NCBI RefSeq assembly: GCF_002776525.5
Contig: NC_045446.1
Location: forward strand, 68,807,886-68,871,885
Length of the DNA: 64,000 nt
Direction: 5' to 3'
Source of the DNA: Piliocolobus tephrosceles
Taxonomy: Eukaryota; Chordata; Mammalia; Primates; Cercopithecidae
Notes under the pieces: model-generated
Told to the model about the DNA's origin: nothing
Databases searched by the model: none
What the model saw: only the letters and a program-made list of their open reading frames with translations
Program-made: the position numbers and the translations under genes
Shown: positions 1-12,830 of the stretch, piece by piece
How the letters are laid out: every line of letters begins with the position of its first letter
Numbering within the stretch: position 1 is the stretch's first letter

Positions 1-443
1 CTACATTAAAAAGGGAGAAAGATTTCAGATAAACAACCTAGTAATGTACTTTGAAATACTAGAAAAACAAGAAAAAGCAAACCCCAGGTTAGAAGATAAG
101 AAATAATAAAGATCAGAGCCAAACTAAATAAAAGAGAGACTAAAAAAAAATACAAAAGATCAATAAAATGAAATGATGGTTTTTAGAAAAGATAAACAAA
201 ACCAATAAACCACTAATGAGACTAATGAGAGAGACAGAGAGAGATCAAGTAAAATCATAAACAAAAAAGGATACCACAGAAATACAAAGGATCATCAGAT
301 ACTATTGTCAACAACTATATGCTAATGAATTGGAAAACTCAGAGGAAATGGATGAATTTCTGGACATGTATAATAACCTACGAAGAGTGAACCAGGAAGA
401 AATAAAAAATTTGAACAGACCAGTAACAGGAAATAAGATTGAG

Positions 444-768
444 GCCGGGCGGGGTGGCTCACATCGGTAATCCCAGCATTTTGGGAGGCCGAGGCGGGCA
501 GACCACCTGAAATCAAGAGTTCATGACCAGCCTGGCCAATATGGTGAAACCCCATCTCTACCAAAAATACAAAAATTAATTAGCCAGGCCCGGTGGCCTA
601 TAATCCCAGCTACTTGGGAGGCTGAGGCAGAAGAATTGCTTGAACCTGTGGGGTGGAGGCTGCAGTGAGCCGAGATTGCACCACTGCACTCTAGCCTGGG
701 CGACAGAGCCAGACTTCATTTCAAAAAAAAAAAAAAAAAAGGAAAAGAAAAGAAAAGAAAAAAGAAAA
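444..768 (+). mobile_element. Alu (AluS/Y-like), sense
   Basis: Full Alu with the GGCCGGGCG-type left end, an internal A-rich linker and an A-rich tail that has become (GAAAA)n. It is flanked by a 9-bp target duplication AAGATTGAG (435-443 and 769-777), which dates it after the L1 it interrupts. Confidence 0.93.
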
Positions 769-927
769 AAGATTGAGTTAGTAATAGGAAGTTTCCCAAC
801 AAAGAAAATCCCAGGACTGAATGGCTTTACTGCTGAACTCTACCAAACTTATAAAGAAGAATGAACAGTAATTCTTTTCAAACTCCTCCAAAAAATTGAA
901 GAGGAGGGAATTCTTCCTATTTCATTC

Positions 928-1226
928 TTTTTTTTTTTTTTGAAACAGAATCTCGCTCTGTTGCCCACACTGGAGTACAGTGGCATGACCTCCACTCACT
1001 GCAGCCTCTGCTTCTTGGGTTCAAATGATGCTCCCACCTTAGCCTCCTGAGAATCCAGGACTACAAGGCATGCACCACCACACCTAGCTCATTTTTGTAT
1101 TTTTGGTAGAGACTGGGTTTTCCCATATTGTCTAGGCTGGTCTTGAACTCCTGAAATCAAGCCATCTGCCTACCTCGACCACCCACAGTGTTGGGATTAC
1201 AGGCGTGAGCCACTGCACCCAGTCTT
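928..1226 (-). mobile_element. Alu, antisense
   Basis: Begins with a T run (the tail on the minus strand) and ends with a GTGAGCCACTGCACCC-type Alu left end. An 11-bp target duplication CTATTTCATTC flanks it (917-927 and 1227-1237). It sits inside the old sense L1. Confidence 0.93.
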
Positions 1227-2365
1227 CTATTTCATTCTGAGGCCAGCGCTACCCTGCTACTAAAACGAGACAAGAACATGAAAAACAAAAAAACAAAAAA
1301 CCAAAAACCACTACAGGACAACATCCCCGATGAACACAAAAACAAAAATTCTCAACAAAATATTAGTGAACTGAATCCAAAAATACATCAAAAAGATAAT
1401 ATACCATGATCAAGTGGGATTTTTCCCAGGGATGCAAAAAATGGTTCAACCTATACAAATCAGTAAATGGGATACATCACATCAATAGAATTAAGGACAA
1501 AAACCGTGTAATCATCCCAATCAATGCAGAAAAGGCGTTTGATTAAATCTAACATCTCTTCAAGATAAAAACTCTGAACAAACTGGCTATAAAATGAACA
1601 TATCTCAAAACAATAAAGACCATATGTGACAAACGCACAGCCAATATCATACTGACCAGGGAAAAGTTGAAAGTCTTTCCTTTAAGAACTGGAACGAGAC
1701 ACGGATGCTCACTTTCACCACTCTTATTCACATAATACTGAAATCTAGCCAGAGTGGTCAGGCAAGAAAAAAGGCATCCATACTAACAACAGGAAGTCAA
1801 ATTGTTCCTCTTTGCATACAATGTGATTTTTTTATGTAGTAAAACTTAAAGATTCTATCAAAAAAAAACCAAAAAACAAAAACAAAACCAAAAAAACGGT
1901 AGCACTGATAAAGGAGCTCAGTAAAGTTGCAGGATACAATATCAACATACAAAAATCAGCAGCATTTCTATACACTAATAATGAACTAGCTGTAAAAGGT
2001 ATGAAGAAAGCAGTCCCATTTACAATAGTTACAAAAATTACCTAGGAATAAATTAACCAAAGAGATGAAAGACACCTATAAGGAAAACTACTAAACACAG
2101 ATAAAAGAACTTGAAGGGGACACAAACAAATGGAAAGGCATCTCATGCTCATGGATCAGAAGGATATATTTTAAAAGAATATACTCTCCAAAGCAATCTA
2201 CATATTCAGTACAATCCCTATCAAAATACCAATGACATTTTTTACAGTAATAGAGACATCAAACCAAAAATTTCTATGGAATCACGAAGACCTGGAATAG
2301 CCAAAGCAATTCTGAGCAAAAAGCTGGAAGTATCACACTACCTGACTTCATATGTACTACAAATC

Positions 2366-2515
2366 AGTCCCAGCTACTCAGGAGGCTGAGTGGAAGAATC
2401 TCCTGAGCCTAGGAGTTCGAGGCTGCAGTAAACTATGATCACACTCCTGCACTGAAGCCTGGGCAACAAAATGAGGCCCTATCTCAAAAAACAAAAAAGA
2501 AAAGAGAAGAAAAGA
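2366..2515 (+). mobile_element. Truncated Alu right half
   Basis: Starts abruptly at CCCAGCTACTCAGGAGGCTGAG and runs through the CACTGAAGCCTGGGCAAC segment to an A-rich tail. Only the second half of the element is present. It sits exactly at the junction between a sense L1 on its left and an antisense L1 on its right. Confidence 0.75.
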
Positions 2516-2902
2516 TTAGTTACATTTATAGAAACCATTTTATCCTGAAGGAATCTGCAACTCTTTAAATAAAACTAAGAACTCAATTTATTAATAATTA
2601 TTATAGTACTATGGAAGTTATTCCATCTTGAGTGTTTTGGTAGTTTATGATTTCCAAAGAATTGACCTATTTCATTGAAGTTGTTGAAATTATATGTGTA
2701 GTATTATGTGTGTAGAAATTATGTATTCATATTCTCTAATTATCTTTTAATTTCTGTTGGATTTGTAGTGATAGCCTGTTTATTCCTAATATTGGTAATT
2801 TGTGTCTTCTCCGTTTTTTGTCTTACTAGAAGTTTTACAGTTTTATTCATCTTTTTAAAGAACTTAGTTTCAGTATTTTGTTGATTTATTTGATTTCTGT
2901 TC

Positions 2903-3201
2903 TTTTTTTTTTTGAGACGGAGTCTCGCCCTGTCGCCCAGGCTGGAGTGCAGTGGCCAGATCTCAGCTCACTGCAAGCTCTGCCCCCCAGGTTCACGCCA
3001 TTCTCCTGCCTCAGCCTCCCGAGTAGCTGGGACTACAGGCGCCCGCCACCTCGCCCGGCTAGATTTTTGTATTTTTTTTTTTTAGTAGAGACGGGGTTTC
3101 ACCGGGTTAACCAGGATGGTCTCGATCTCCTGACCTCGTGATCCGCCCGTCTCGGCCTCCCAAAGTGCTGGGATTACAGGCTTGAGCCACCACGCCTGGC
3201 C
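2903..3201 (-). mobile_element. AluY of Old World monkey type, antisense
   Basis: Low-divergence Alu with the features CACCTCGCCCGGCTAG, CACCGGGTTAACCAGG and GGCTTGAGCCACC, which I associate with cercopithecoid AluYR subfamilies. A short near-duplication TTCTGTTC / TTCTGCTC (2895-2902 and 3202-3209) flanks it. It supports an Old World monkey source. Confidence 0.85.
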
Positions 3202-3787
3202 TTCTGCTCTTTATTATTTCCTTTTTTCTGCTTGCTTTCTGTTTATTTGGCTCTTATTTTTCTGGTTTCTTAGGGTAGAAAGTTTAGATTATTGATTTGA
3301 GAACATACTCTTTCAATTATCTTAAAATTGTGAAAGCTTATTTTATGACCCAGGATGTGGTTTATCCTGACGAATGTTTCATGTGCAATTGAAAAGAATG
3401 TGCATTCTGCTCTTGTTGGGCAGAGTATTATATAAGTGTTAATTAGATCTAATTGGTTGATGGTTTAGTACAGTTCTTCTATATCCTTGCTGATTTTCTG
3501 TCCATTAATTTTATTGATTACTAAAAATGGCATGTTGAACTCTCCAACTATAATTGCGGATTTGTTGATTTTTTTCTTTCAGTTCTATTCAGTTTTCCCT
3601 TCATGCATTTTGAACCTCTGTTGTTAAATGTATGCACATCTAAGCTTATTGCATCTTCTTGGTGAATTGACCCTTTTATTGTGATAATTTGTCTCTGTTA
3701 ATTTGCTTTGAAGTCTAATTTGTTTGATATTAATATAGCCACTCTGGCTTTTTGATTAATGTTTTCAAAGTATTTTTATCATTTTTC

Positions 3788-4076
3788 TTTTTTTTTGAGA
3801 TGGAGTCTTGCTCTGTCACCCAGGCTGGAGTGTAGTGACATGATCTCGGCTCACTACAACCTCCGTCTCCTGGGTTCAAGTAATTTTCCTGCCTCAGCCT
3901 CCTGAGTAGCTGGGATTACAGGCACCCGCCACCACGCCCAGCTAATTTTTGCATTTTCAGTAGAGATGGGGTTTCACCATGTTGTCCAGGGCGGACATGA
4001 TCTCCTGACCTCATGATCCACCCGCCTTGGCCTCCCAATGTGCTGAGATTACAGGTGTGAACCACCATACTAGGCC
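3788..4076 (-). mobile_element. Alu (AluS-like), antisense
   Basis: T run followed by GAGATGGAGTCTTGCTCTGTC and a complete two-arm Alu ending in ACCACCATACTAGGCC. It is nested in the antisense old L1. Confidence 0.92.
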
Positions 4077-4401
4077 ATCACTTTACTTTTAACTTATGCA
4101 TAACTTTATATTTAAGATGATTTTTAAAATACAACATATAGTTGGGTCATATTTTTTTATCCTGATACCTCTTTTAGTTGATGTGCTCAAATCATTTATA
4201 TTTATTGTGATTACTGACATCTTTGTATTCTATTTTATTGTTTGCTTTTTCTTTGTTTTTTATTTTCTGTCTTCTTTTGGGTTCTTTGAGCATTTTTTTC
4301 TTGTATTTAAATCATTGTGTTTTTACTGCATGTCTTTTAGTCATTACTCAAGAGATTGGAATAGATGTTCTTAACTTTTTGCTCAGAAATAATAAGAAAT
4401 A

Positions 4402-5429
4402 GGGGGGCGGTTCCAAGATGGCTGAATAGGAACAGCTCCAGGCTACAGCTCCCAGCATGAGCAACACAGAAGACAGGTGATTTCTGCATTTCCAACTGAG
4501 GTACTGGGTTCATCTCACTGGGGCGTATCAGACAGTGGATGCAGGATAGTGGGTGCAGCCCACTGAGTGAGAGCCAAAGCAGGGCGAGGCATCGCCTCAC
4601 CCAGGAAGCACAAGGGGTAAGGGAATTCCCTTTCCTAGCCAAGGGAAACCGTGACACATAGCACCTGGAAAATTGGGTCACTCACACCCTAATACTGCGC
4701 TTTTCCAAGGGTCTTAGCAAATGGCACACCACGAGATTATATCCCATGCCTGGCTCAGAGGGTCCCATGCCCACGAGGCCACCCTCATTGTTAGCTCAGC
4801 AGTCTGAGATCTAACTGCAAGGCGGCAGCGAGGCTGGCGGAGGGGCGCCTGCCATTGCTGAGCTTGAGTAGTTAAACAAAGCAACCGGAAAGCTCGAACT
4901 GGGTGGAGCCCACCACAGCTCAAGGAGGCCTGCCTGCCTGTGTAGACTTCACCTCTGGGGACAAGGCATAGCCAAACAAAAGGCAGCAGAAACCCCTGCA
5001 GTTTTAAATGTCCCTGTCTGACAGCTTTGAAGAGAGTAGTGGCTCTCCCAGCACGGAGTTTGAGATCTGAGAACAGACAGACTGCCTCCTCAAGTGAGTC
5101 CCTGACCCCTGAGGAGGCTAACTGGGAGGCACCCCCCAGTAGGGGCAGACTGACACCTCACATGGCCAGGTACCCCTCTGAGATGAAGCTTCCAGAAGAA
5201 TGATCAGGCAGTAACATTTACTGTTCAGCATTATTCACTCTTCTGCAGCCTCTGCTGCTGATACCCAGGAAAACAGGGTCTGGAGGGGACCTCCAGCAAA
5301 CTCCAACAGACCTGCAGCTGAGGGTCCTGACTGTTAGAAGGAAAACTAACAAACAGAAAGGACATCCACACCAAAATCCCATCTGTACGTCACCATCATC
5401 AAAGACCAAAGGTAGATAAAACCACAAAG
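4402..5429 (+). promoter_or_regulatory. L1 5' UTR with internal promoter and YY1 site
   Basis: The L1 5' UTR of this family carries an internal RNA polymerase II promoter. A YY1-type site CCAAGATGGC is visible at 4413-4422, at the expected place near the 5' end. Whether it is active here is unknown. No other promoter evidence is visible in this intergenic area. Confidence 0.6.
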
Positions 5430-6439
5430 ATGGGGAAAAAACAGCAGAAAAGCTGAAAATTCTAAAAATCAGAGTGCCTCTCCCCCTCCAGAGGAACACA
5501 GCTCCTCACCAGCAATGGAACAAAGCTGGATGGAGAATGACTTTGACAAAAGAAGGCGGCTTCAGATGATCAAACTTCTCTGAGCTAAAGGAGGAAGTTC
5601 GAACCCATTGCAAAGAAGCTAAAAACCTTGAAAAAAGATTAGACGAATGGCTAACTAGAATAACCAATGTAGAGAAGTCCTTAAATGACCTGATAGAGCT
5701 GAAAATCATGGCACAAGAACTACGTGACAAATGCACAAGCTTCAGTAACCAATTTGATCAACTGGAAGAAAGGGTACCAGTGATTGAAGATCAAATGAAT
5801 GAAATGAAGCGAGAAGAGAAGTTTAGAGAAAAAAGAGTAAAAAGAAATGAACAAAGCCTCCAAGAAATATGGGACTATGTGAAAAGACCAAATCTATGTC
5901 TGATTGGTGTACCTGAAAGTGACAGGGAGAATGGAACCAAGTTGGCAAACACTCTGCAGGATATTATCCAGGAGAACTTCCCTAACGTAGCAAGGCAGGC
6001 AAACATTCAAATTCAGGAAATACAGAGAACGCCACAAATATACTCCTCAAGAAGAGCAACTCCAAGACGCATAATTGTCAGATTCACCAAGGTTGAAATG
6101 GAGGAAAAAATGTTTAGGGCAGCCAAAGAGAAAGGTCGGGTTACCCACAAAGGGAAGCCCATCTGACTAACAGCAGATCTCTCAGCAGAAACTCTGTAAG
6201 CCAGAAGAGAGTGGGGGCCAATATTCAACACTCTTAAAGAAAAGAATTTTCAACCCTGAATTTCATATCCATCCAAGCTAAGTTTCATAAGTGAAGGAGA
6301 AATAAAATCCTTTACAGACAAGCAAATGTTAAGAGATTTTGTCACCACTAGCCCTGCCCTACAAGAGCTCCTGAAGGAAGCACTAAACATGGAAAGGAAC
6401 AATCGGTACCAGCCACTGCAAAAACATGCCAAAATGTAA
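5430..6439 (+). pseudogene. L1 ORF1 (RNA-binding protein) pseudogene
   Basis: The expected ATGGGGAAAAAACAG start is at 5430, but a TGA follows eight codons later. Downstream, a 152-residue open stretch (5708-6166) covers the end of the coiled coil, the RRM and the start of the C-terminal domain. A second stop (arginine codon changed to TGA) at 6164-6166 ends it. The normal stop TAA is at 6437-6439. Intact L1 ORF1p forms trimers that coat L1 RNA; this copy could not. Confidence 0.9.
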
Positions 6440-6505
6440 AGACCATCAATGCTAGGAAGACCAAACTGCATCAACTAATGAGCAAAATAACCAGCTAACA
6501 TCATA

Positions 6506-9500
6506 ATGACAAGATCAAATTCACACACAACAATATTAACCCTAAATGTAAATGGGCTAAATGCTCCAATTAAAAGACACAGACTGGCAAATTGGATAAA
6601 GAGTCAAGACCCATCAGTGTGCTGTATTCAGGAGACCCATCTCACGTGTAGAGACACACATAGGCTCAAAATAAAGGGATGGAGGAAGATCTACCAAGCA
6701 CATGGAAAACAAAAAAAGGCAGGGGTTGCAATCCTGGTCTCTGATAAAACAGACTTTAAACCATCAAAGATCAAAAGAGACAAAGAAGGCCATTACATAA
6801 TGGTAAAGGGATCAATTCAACAAGAAGAGCTAACTATCCTAAATATATATACACTCAATACAGGAGCACCCAGATTCATAAAGCAAGTCCTTAGAGACTT
6901 ACAAAGAGACTTAGACTCCCACACAATAATAATGGGAGACTTTAACACCCCACTGTCAACATTAGACACATCAACGAGACAGAAAGTTAATAAGGATATC
7001 CAGGAATTGAACTCAGCTCTGCACCAAGCAGACCTAATAGACATCTACAGAACTCTCCACCCCAAATCAACAGAATATACATTCTTCTCAGCACCACATC
7101 ACACTTATTCCAAAATTGATCACATAGTTGGAAGTAAAGCACTCCTCAGCAAATGTAAAATAACAGAAATTATAACAGTCTCTCAGACCACAGTGCAATC
7201 AAACTAGAACTCAGGATTAAGAAACTCAATCAAAACCGCTCAACTACATGGAAACTGAACAACCTGTTCCTGAATGACTACTGGGTACATAACGAAATGA
7301 AGGCAGAAATAAAGAGGTTCTTTGAAACCAATGAGAACAAAGATACAACATACCAGTATCTCTGGGACACATTTAAAGCAGTGTAGAGGGAAATTTATAG
7401 CACTAAATGCCCACAAGAGAAAGCAGGAAAGATCTAAAATTGACACCCTAACATCACAATTAAAAGAACTAGAGAAGCAAGAGCAAACACATTCAAAAGC
7501 TAGCAGAAGGCAAGAAATAACTAAGACCAGAGCAGAATTGAAGGAGATAGAGACACAAAAAACCCTTCAAAAAAATCAATGAATCCAGGAGCTGGTTTTT
7601 GGAAAAGATCAACAAAATTGATAGACCACTAGCAAGACTAATAAAGAAGAAAAGAGAGAAGAATCAAATAGATACAATAAAAAATGATGAAGGGGATATC
7701 ACCACCGATCCCACAGAAATGCAAACTACCATCAGAGAATACTATAAACACCTCTACACAAATAAACTAGAAAGCCTAGAAGAAATGAATAAATTCCTGG
7801 ACACATACACTCTCCCAAGACTAAACCAGGAGGAAGTTGAATCCCTGAATAGACCAATAACAGGCTCTGAAATTGAGGCAATAATTAATAGCCTACCAAC
7901 CAAAAAATGTCCAGGACCAGACAGATTCACAGGCAAATTCTACTAGAGGTACAAGGAGGAGCTGGTACCATTCCTTCTGAAACTATTCCCATCAATAGAA
8001 AAAGAGGGAATCCTCCCTAACTCATTTTATGAGGCCAACATCATCCTGATACCAAAGCCTGGCAGAGACATAACAATAAAAGAGAATTTTAGACCAATCT
8101 CCCTGATGAACATCGATGCAAAAATCCTCAATAAAAGACTGGTAAATCGAATCCAGCAGCACATCCAAAAGCTTATCCACCATGATCAAGTGGGTTTCAT
8201 CCCTGGGATGCAAGGTTGGTTCAACATATGCAAATCAATAAACGTAATCCAGCATATAAACAGAACCAAAGACAAAAACCACATGATTATCTCAATAGAT
8301 GCAGAAAAGGCCTTTGACAAAATTCAACAGCCCTTCATGCTAAAAACTCAATAAATTCGGTATTGATGGAACGTATCTCAAAATAATAAGAGCTATTTAT
8401 GACAAACCCACAGCCAATAGCATACTGAATGGGCAATAACTGGAAGCATTCCCTTTGAAAACTGGCACAAGACAGGGATGCCCTCTCTTACCACTCCTAT
8501 TCAACACAGTGTTGGAAGTTCTGGCCAGGACAATCAGGCAGGAGAAAGAAAGAAAAGGTATTCAATTAGGAAAAGAAGAAGTCAAATTGTCCCTGTTTGT
8601 AGATGACATGATTGCATATTTAGAAAACCCCATCATCTCAGCCCAAAATCTCCTTAGGCTGATAAGCAACTTCAGCAAAGTCTCAGGATACAAAATCAAT
8701 GAGCAAAAATCACAAGCATTTTATACACCAAATAACAGACAAACAGAGAGCCAAATCATGAGTGAACTCCCATTCACAATTGCTTCAAAGAGAATAAAAT
8801 ACCTAGGAATCCAACTTACAAGGGATGTGAAGGACCTCTTCAATGAGAACTACCAACCATTGCTCAATGAAATAAAAGCAGACACAAACAAATGCAAGAA
8901 CATTCCGTGCTCGTGGATAGGAAGAATCAATTTCGCGAAAATGGCCATACTGCTCAAGGTAATTTATAGATTCAATGCCATCCCCATTAAGCGACCAATG
9001 ACTTTCTTCACAGAATTGGAAAAAACTACTTTAAAGCTCATATGGAACCAAAAAAGAGCCTGCAGTGCCAAGACAATCCTAAGCCAAAAGAACAAAGCTG
9101 GAGGCCTCACACTACCTGACTTCAAACTATACTACAAGGCTACAGTAACCAAAACAGCATGGTACCGGTACCAAAACAGAGATATAGACCAATGGAACAG
9201 AACAGAGCCCTCAGAAATAATACCACACATTCACAACAATCTGATCTTTGACAACCCTGACAAAAACAAGAAATGGGGAAAGGATTCCCTATTTAATAAA
9301 TGGTGCTGGGAAAACTGGCTAGGCATATGTAGAAAGCTGAAACTGGATCCCTTACTTACACACCTTATACAAAAATTAATTCAAGATGGATTAGAGACTT
9401 AAACGTTAGACCTAAAACCATAAAAACCCTAGAAGAAAACCAGGCAATAGCATTCAGGACATAGGCATGGGCAAGGACTTCATGTCTAAAATACTAAAAG

Positions 9501-10340
9501 CAATGGCAACAAAAGCCAACATTGACAAATGGGATCTAATTAAACTAAAGAGCTGCACAGCAAAAGAAACTACCATCAGAGTGAATAGGCAACCTCCAGA
9601 ATGGGAAAAAAATTTTGCAATCTACTCATCTGACAAAGGGCTAATATCCAGAATCTACAAAGAACTCAAACAAATTTACAAGAGAAAAACAAACAACCCC
9701 ATCAAAAAGTGGGCAAAGGATTTGAACAGACACTTCTCAAAATAAGACATTCATACAGCCAACAGATGCATAAAAAAATGCTCATCATCACTTGCCATCA
9801 GAGAAATGCAAATAAAAACTACAATGATATACCATCTCACGCCAGTTAGAATGGCAATCATTAAAAAGTCAGGAAACAACAGGTGCTGGAGAGGATGTGG
9901 AGAAATAGGAACACTTTTACACTGTTGGTGGGACTGTAAACTAGTTCAACCATTGTGGAAGACAGAGTGGTGATTCCTCAAGGATCTAGAACTAGAAATA
10001 CCATTTGACCCAGCCATCCCATTACTAGGTATATATAAACCTAGTAGGTATATATATAAATCATGCTGCTATAAGGACACATGCACACGTATGTTTACTG
10101 CAGCACTATTTACAATAGCAAATGCTTCGAATCAACCCAAATGTCCATCAATGACAGACTGGATTAAGAAAATGTGGCAAATGTGGCACATATACACCAT
10201 GGAATACTATGCAGCCATCAAAAAGGATGAGTTCATGTCCTTTGTAGGGACATGGATGCAGCTGGAAACCATCATTCTCAGCAAACTATCGCAAGAATAG
10301 AAAACCAAACACTGCATGTTCTCACTCATAGGTGTGAATG
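6506..10340 (+). pseudogene. L1 ORF2 (endonuclease/reverse transcriptase) pseudogene
   Basis: The endonuclease domain is open from the ATG at 6506 to 7207, with the NVNGLN, QETHL and GDFN catalytic motifs visible. A deletion near 7185 shifts the frame before the SDH motif. Further breaks are a 2-base loss near 7383, a CAG-to-TAG stop at 7944, a 2-base loss near 8350 and a TAA near 8437. The RT active-site motif, normally FADD, reads FVDD (within 8590-8640). The cysteine-containing C-terminal region is open only in pieces. No active protein is possible. Confidence 0.92.
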
Positions 10341-10578
10341 GAACAATGAGATCACTTGGACACAGGAAGGGGAACATCACACACCGGGGCTTGTTGTCGG
10401 GTGGGGGGAGGGGGGAGGGATAGCATTAGGAGATACACCTAATGTAAATGATGAGTTAATGGGTGCAGCACACCAACATGGCACACGTATACACATGTAA
10501 CAAACCTGCACATTGTGAACATGTACCCCAGGACTTAAAGTGTAATAAAAAATAAGTAAAAAAAAAAAAAAAAAAAAG

Positions 10579-12830
10579 GAAATAAATACTCACTACTTCA
10601 AGTGGAATGCAGAAATATTGTATAGTTGTTTTTACCCTCTCTCCTCTGTACTGAAACCCTGTGAGACCCTTTTACTTTCAACAATCAAACATATTTTAAG
10701 GTATTTAAGAGAAGAATAATCTGTCATGTGTATACAATTATCATTTTTTGTTGCTCTTTTTCAACTCCTGATGTTCCAAATGTTCTGTCCAATTATCATT
10801 TCCTTTGTCTGAAGAACTTCCCTGAGAAGTTGTTGCAGAGCTGACTGCTGATGAAAAATTCTCTTAGTTTTACACCATTTGTGAATTCTTACTTTTACCT
10901 TCATTCCTGAAGGTTCTTCTTAGTGGACTTAGAATTCTGATTTGACGTTTGTTTTCTTTGAGCACTTTAGAATGTTCTGTCTTTTGGCTTTCATGGGTTC
11001 TGATGAAAAGTTCACAGTCACTTGAATCACTGTTTCCATATAAGTAACGTGTTATTTTTCTCCGGACGTTTTCTTTTTTTTTTTTTTGAGATGGAGTCTT
11101 GCTGTGTCGCCCAGGCTGGAGTGCAGTGGCGCGATCTCAGTTCACTGCAACCTCTGCCTCCCGGGTTCACGCCATTGTCCTGCCTCAGCTGCCCGAGTAG
11201 CTGGGACTACAGGCGCCCGCCACCACACCCGGCTAATTTTCTGTATTTTTAGTAGAGACAGGGTTTCACCGTGTTAGCCAGGATGGTCTCGATCTCCTGA
11301 CCTCGTGATCTGCCCACCTTGGCCTCCTAAAGTGCTGCGATTACAGGCGTGAGCCACCACTCCTGGCCTCTTTTTTTTCTTGTTTTTAGTTTCAGTAGTT
11401 TGGTTATAATGCCTAGGAAGGAATTTCTTTGAATTTGTCTTGCTTGGAGTTTCTGGGGCTTCCTGAATCTGTAAGTTTTTGTTTTTCTCCAAATTTGGAA
11501 AGTTTTGTTTTTATTTCTTTAAGCCTGTTTTCTGCACTGCACTGTCTCTTCTCTTTCTCTGACTCAAATGGCACAATTAGACGTTTTCATGGGGTCCCGC
11601 ACATCCCTGAGGCTGTATTCATTTTCTCCAGTCTTTTTTCCTCCATATTGTTCAAATTGGCTACTTTACAATGTCTGTCTCCAAGTTGATTCTTTCTTTT
11701 TCTGTCATCTCCATTCTGCCATATTGAAGCCATCCAATGAGTGTTTAAACTTTTGGTCATTGTATTTTTTTAGTTGTCAGATTTTCATTTGGTTTTTCTT
11801 TAGATCTTTTATTTCTTTTCTGAGACTTCATACCTTTCATTTGTTTCAAGTATGTTCCTTCCCACGTTTGGAGCACTTTTATGAGCTGCTTTAGTCTTTT
11901 GTAGATAAGGTCAACATATGTGTCATCTCAGTATTGGCTAAGATTTTCCTCATAGGCCAAGTGTCTTGACTATTTCAAATGTTATAACACTGAATCTTAA
12001 TTCTATGGAGAGCTCTTCTCTCTCTCTCTCTCTCTCTTTTGCAAGCATTTGACTAGGTTGGGTTCAGAACATTAAGTTTTGACCAACATTCTATAGATTG
12101 TGATTTCAATGTCTGCCTGGTTTTCCAAGACACTGTCAGGTTATTCAAATCTGTTCTGCATGTGTGCCACCCAATGGGCGGTCTGGGACCAGGGCCATGG
12201 ACTATTCTTAGTTCAGTTCTCAAAGTTTATGGCATATTGCTTAGGGTCAGATCTATGCATGTGATGCCCAGGGATGAGTCTGGGCATTCACAAACAACTT
12301 TACCACTATCTCGAGCTTCTCCATCACCACCATCTCCCTTGGTATTTTTCATTTCCCTGAGGCCCATATTTTAGGTTTTCCAGCCAGAAATCTCAGGCTT
12401 TATTTGCCTTTCTCTGACACACACTTGCTGCAACTACTGCATCTGCATCTGGGACCGATTGGTGAAAGGGCAGAAAATGTAGTGGAGATTCACCCATACT
12501 CTTGACACCCCCGCTCCTCCAATCAGAGAGAAGCTTCCCCCATGTCTATGGGCCTCCACTGGTAATGCTGCCACTCTCAGGGGGCCCCTTCCTACTCCTT
12601 GAGGTGAAATAGAGGTTTCTCTTGGATGCCCACCTCTGGACTTTTAACTACCTGTGGCAAGGTGGGGGGATGCCAGAGTGGAAAAGGGAGGTGAATTCTG
12701 CCTATTCAGTGGCCCTCTAGAGTTTGTTCTTCTCCATTCTGGCTGCCACGATTTGCTTTTTGGCACCATGCAGCTGCTCTATGCAGCCTGTGCAGGTTCT
12801 CTAGCTGCTCCATCTTGGATATCTTACTTA
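10579..12830 (-). mobile_element. Old LINE-1/HAL1-like antisense, right part
   Basis: Antisense text typical of old L1M/HAL1 ORF1 and 5' UTR: phrases around 10960-11010 (TTTTGGCTTTCATGGGTTCTGATGA-like), 11460-11560 and 11740-11880. It ends near a CTCCATCTTGGAT stretch (12805-12822), which resembles the complement of an L1 5' end. An Alu (11073-11368) and a (TC)n tract (about 12011-12040) lie inside. Order and strand fit it being the 5' half of the element whose 3' half is at 2516-4401. The edge at 12830 is approximate. Confidence 0.6.
11073..11368 (-). mobile_element. AluY-like, antisense
   Basis: T run then GAGATGGAGTCTTGCTGTGTCGCC, both arms complete, ending GAGCCACCACTCCTGGCC. Low divergence. 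It is nested in the old antisense L1/HAL1-like element. Confidence 0.92.

Larger units (their letters stand above)
1..2365 (+). mobile_element. Old LINE-1 (ORF2 part), sense, broken by Alus
   Basis: This stretch reads as a decayed L1 ORF2 in plus orientation, from the linker after the endonuclease through the reverse transcriptase. Recognisable phrases include a remnant near 330-430 of the L1 stretch before the RT (EEMDEFLDMY-like), the 'PGLNGFTAELYQTYKEE' equivalent near 810-860, and the 'D-Q-V-G-F' equivalent near 1410. The FADD motif region near 1810-1835 is degenerate. The element is interrupted by two Alus with clear target duplications, so it predates them. Stops and frameshifts are everywhere and no protein is made. 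The age looks like L1PB/L1MA by divergence, which is an inference; subfamily needs a repeat-library search. Confidence 0.8.
2516..4401 (-). mobile_element. Old LINE-1 antisense, left part
   Basis: Reads as antisense L1 ORF2, from the RT/linker (near 2620-2880) through the endonuclease domain (near 3250-4370). Typical antisense L1 text is visible, such as TTAGATTATTGATTTGAGA near 3285 and CTGATTTTCTGTCCATTAATT near 3490. Two antisense Alus are nested in it. Its 5' direction continues on the far side of the L1PA at 10579, so the two parts are probably one element split by that insertion. Long antisense reading frames here are chance readings of the AT-rich complement. Confidence 0.75.
4402..10578 (+). 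mobile_element. Near full-length LINE-1 (L1PA type), inactive
   Basis: About 6.2 kb, with all parts of a primate L1 in order: a GGGGGCGGTTCCAAGATGGC 5' end, a 5' UTR of about 1 kb, ORF1, the short inter-ORF spacer, ORF2, a 3' UTR with the G-rich tract near 10398-10420, an AATAAA-type signal near 10541 and an A tail to 10578. Similarity to young L1PA is high, but both reading frames carry stops and frameshifts, so it cannot move itself. The flanks share only a short GAAATA match, so the target duplication is unclear. It lies inside an older antisense L1. Confidence 0.95.

Noticed and set aside
10018..10062. AT-rich palindrome-like GGTATATATAAACC
   Set aside because: It is a local TA expansion of the normal L1 3' UTR text and needs no special explanation.
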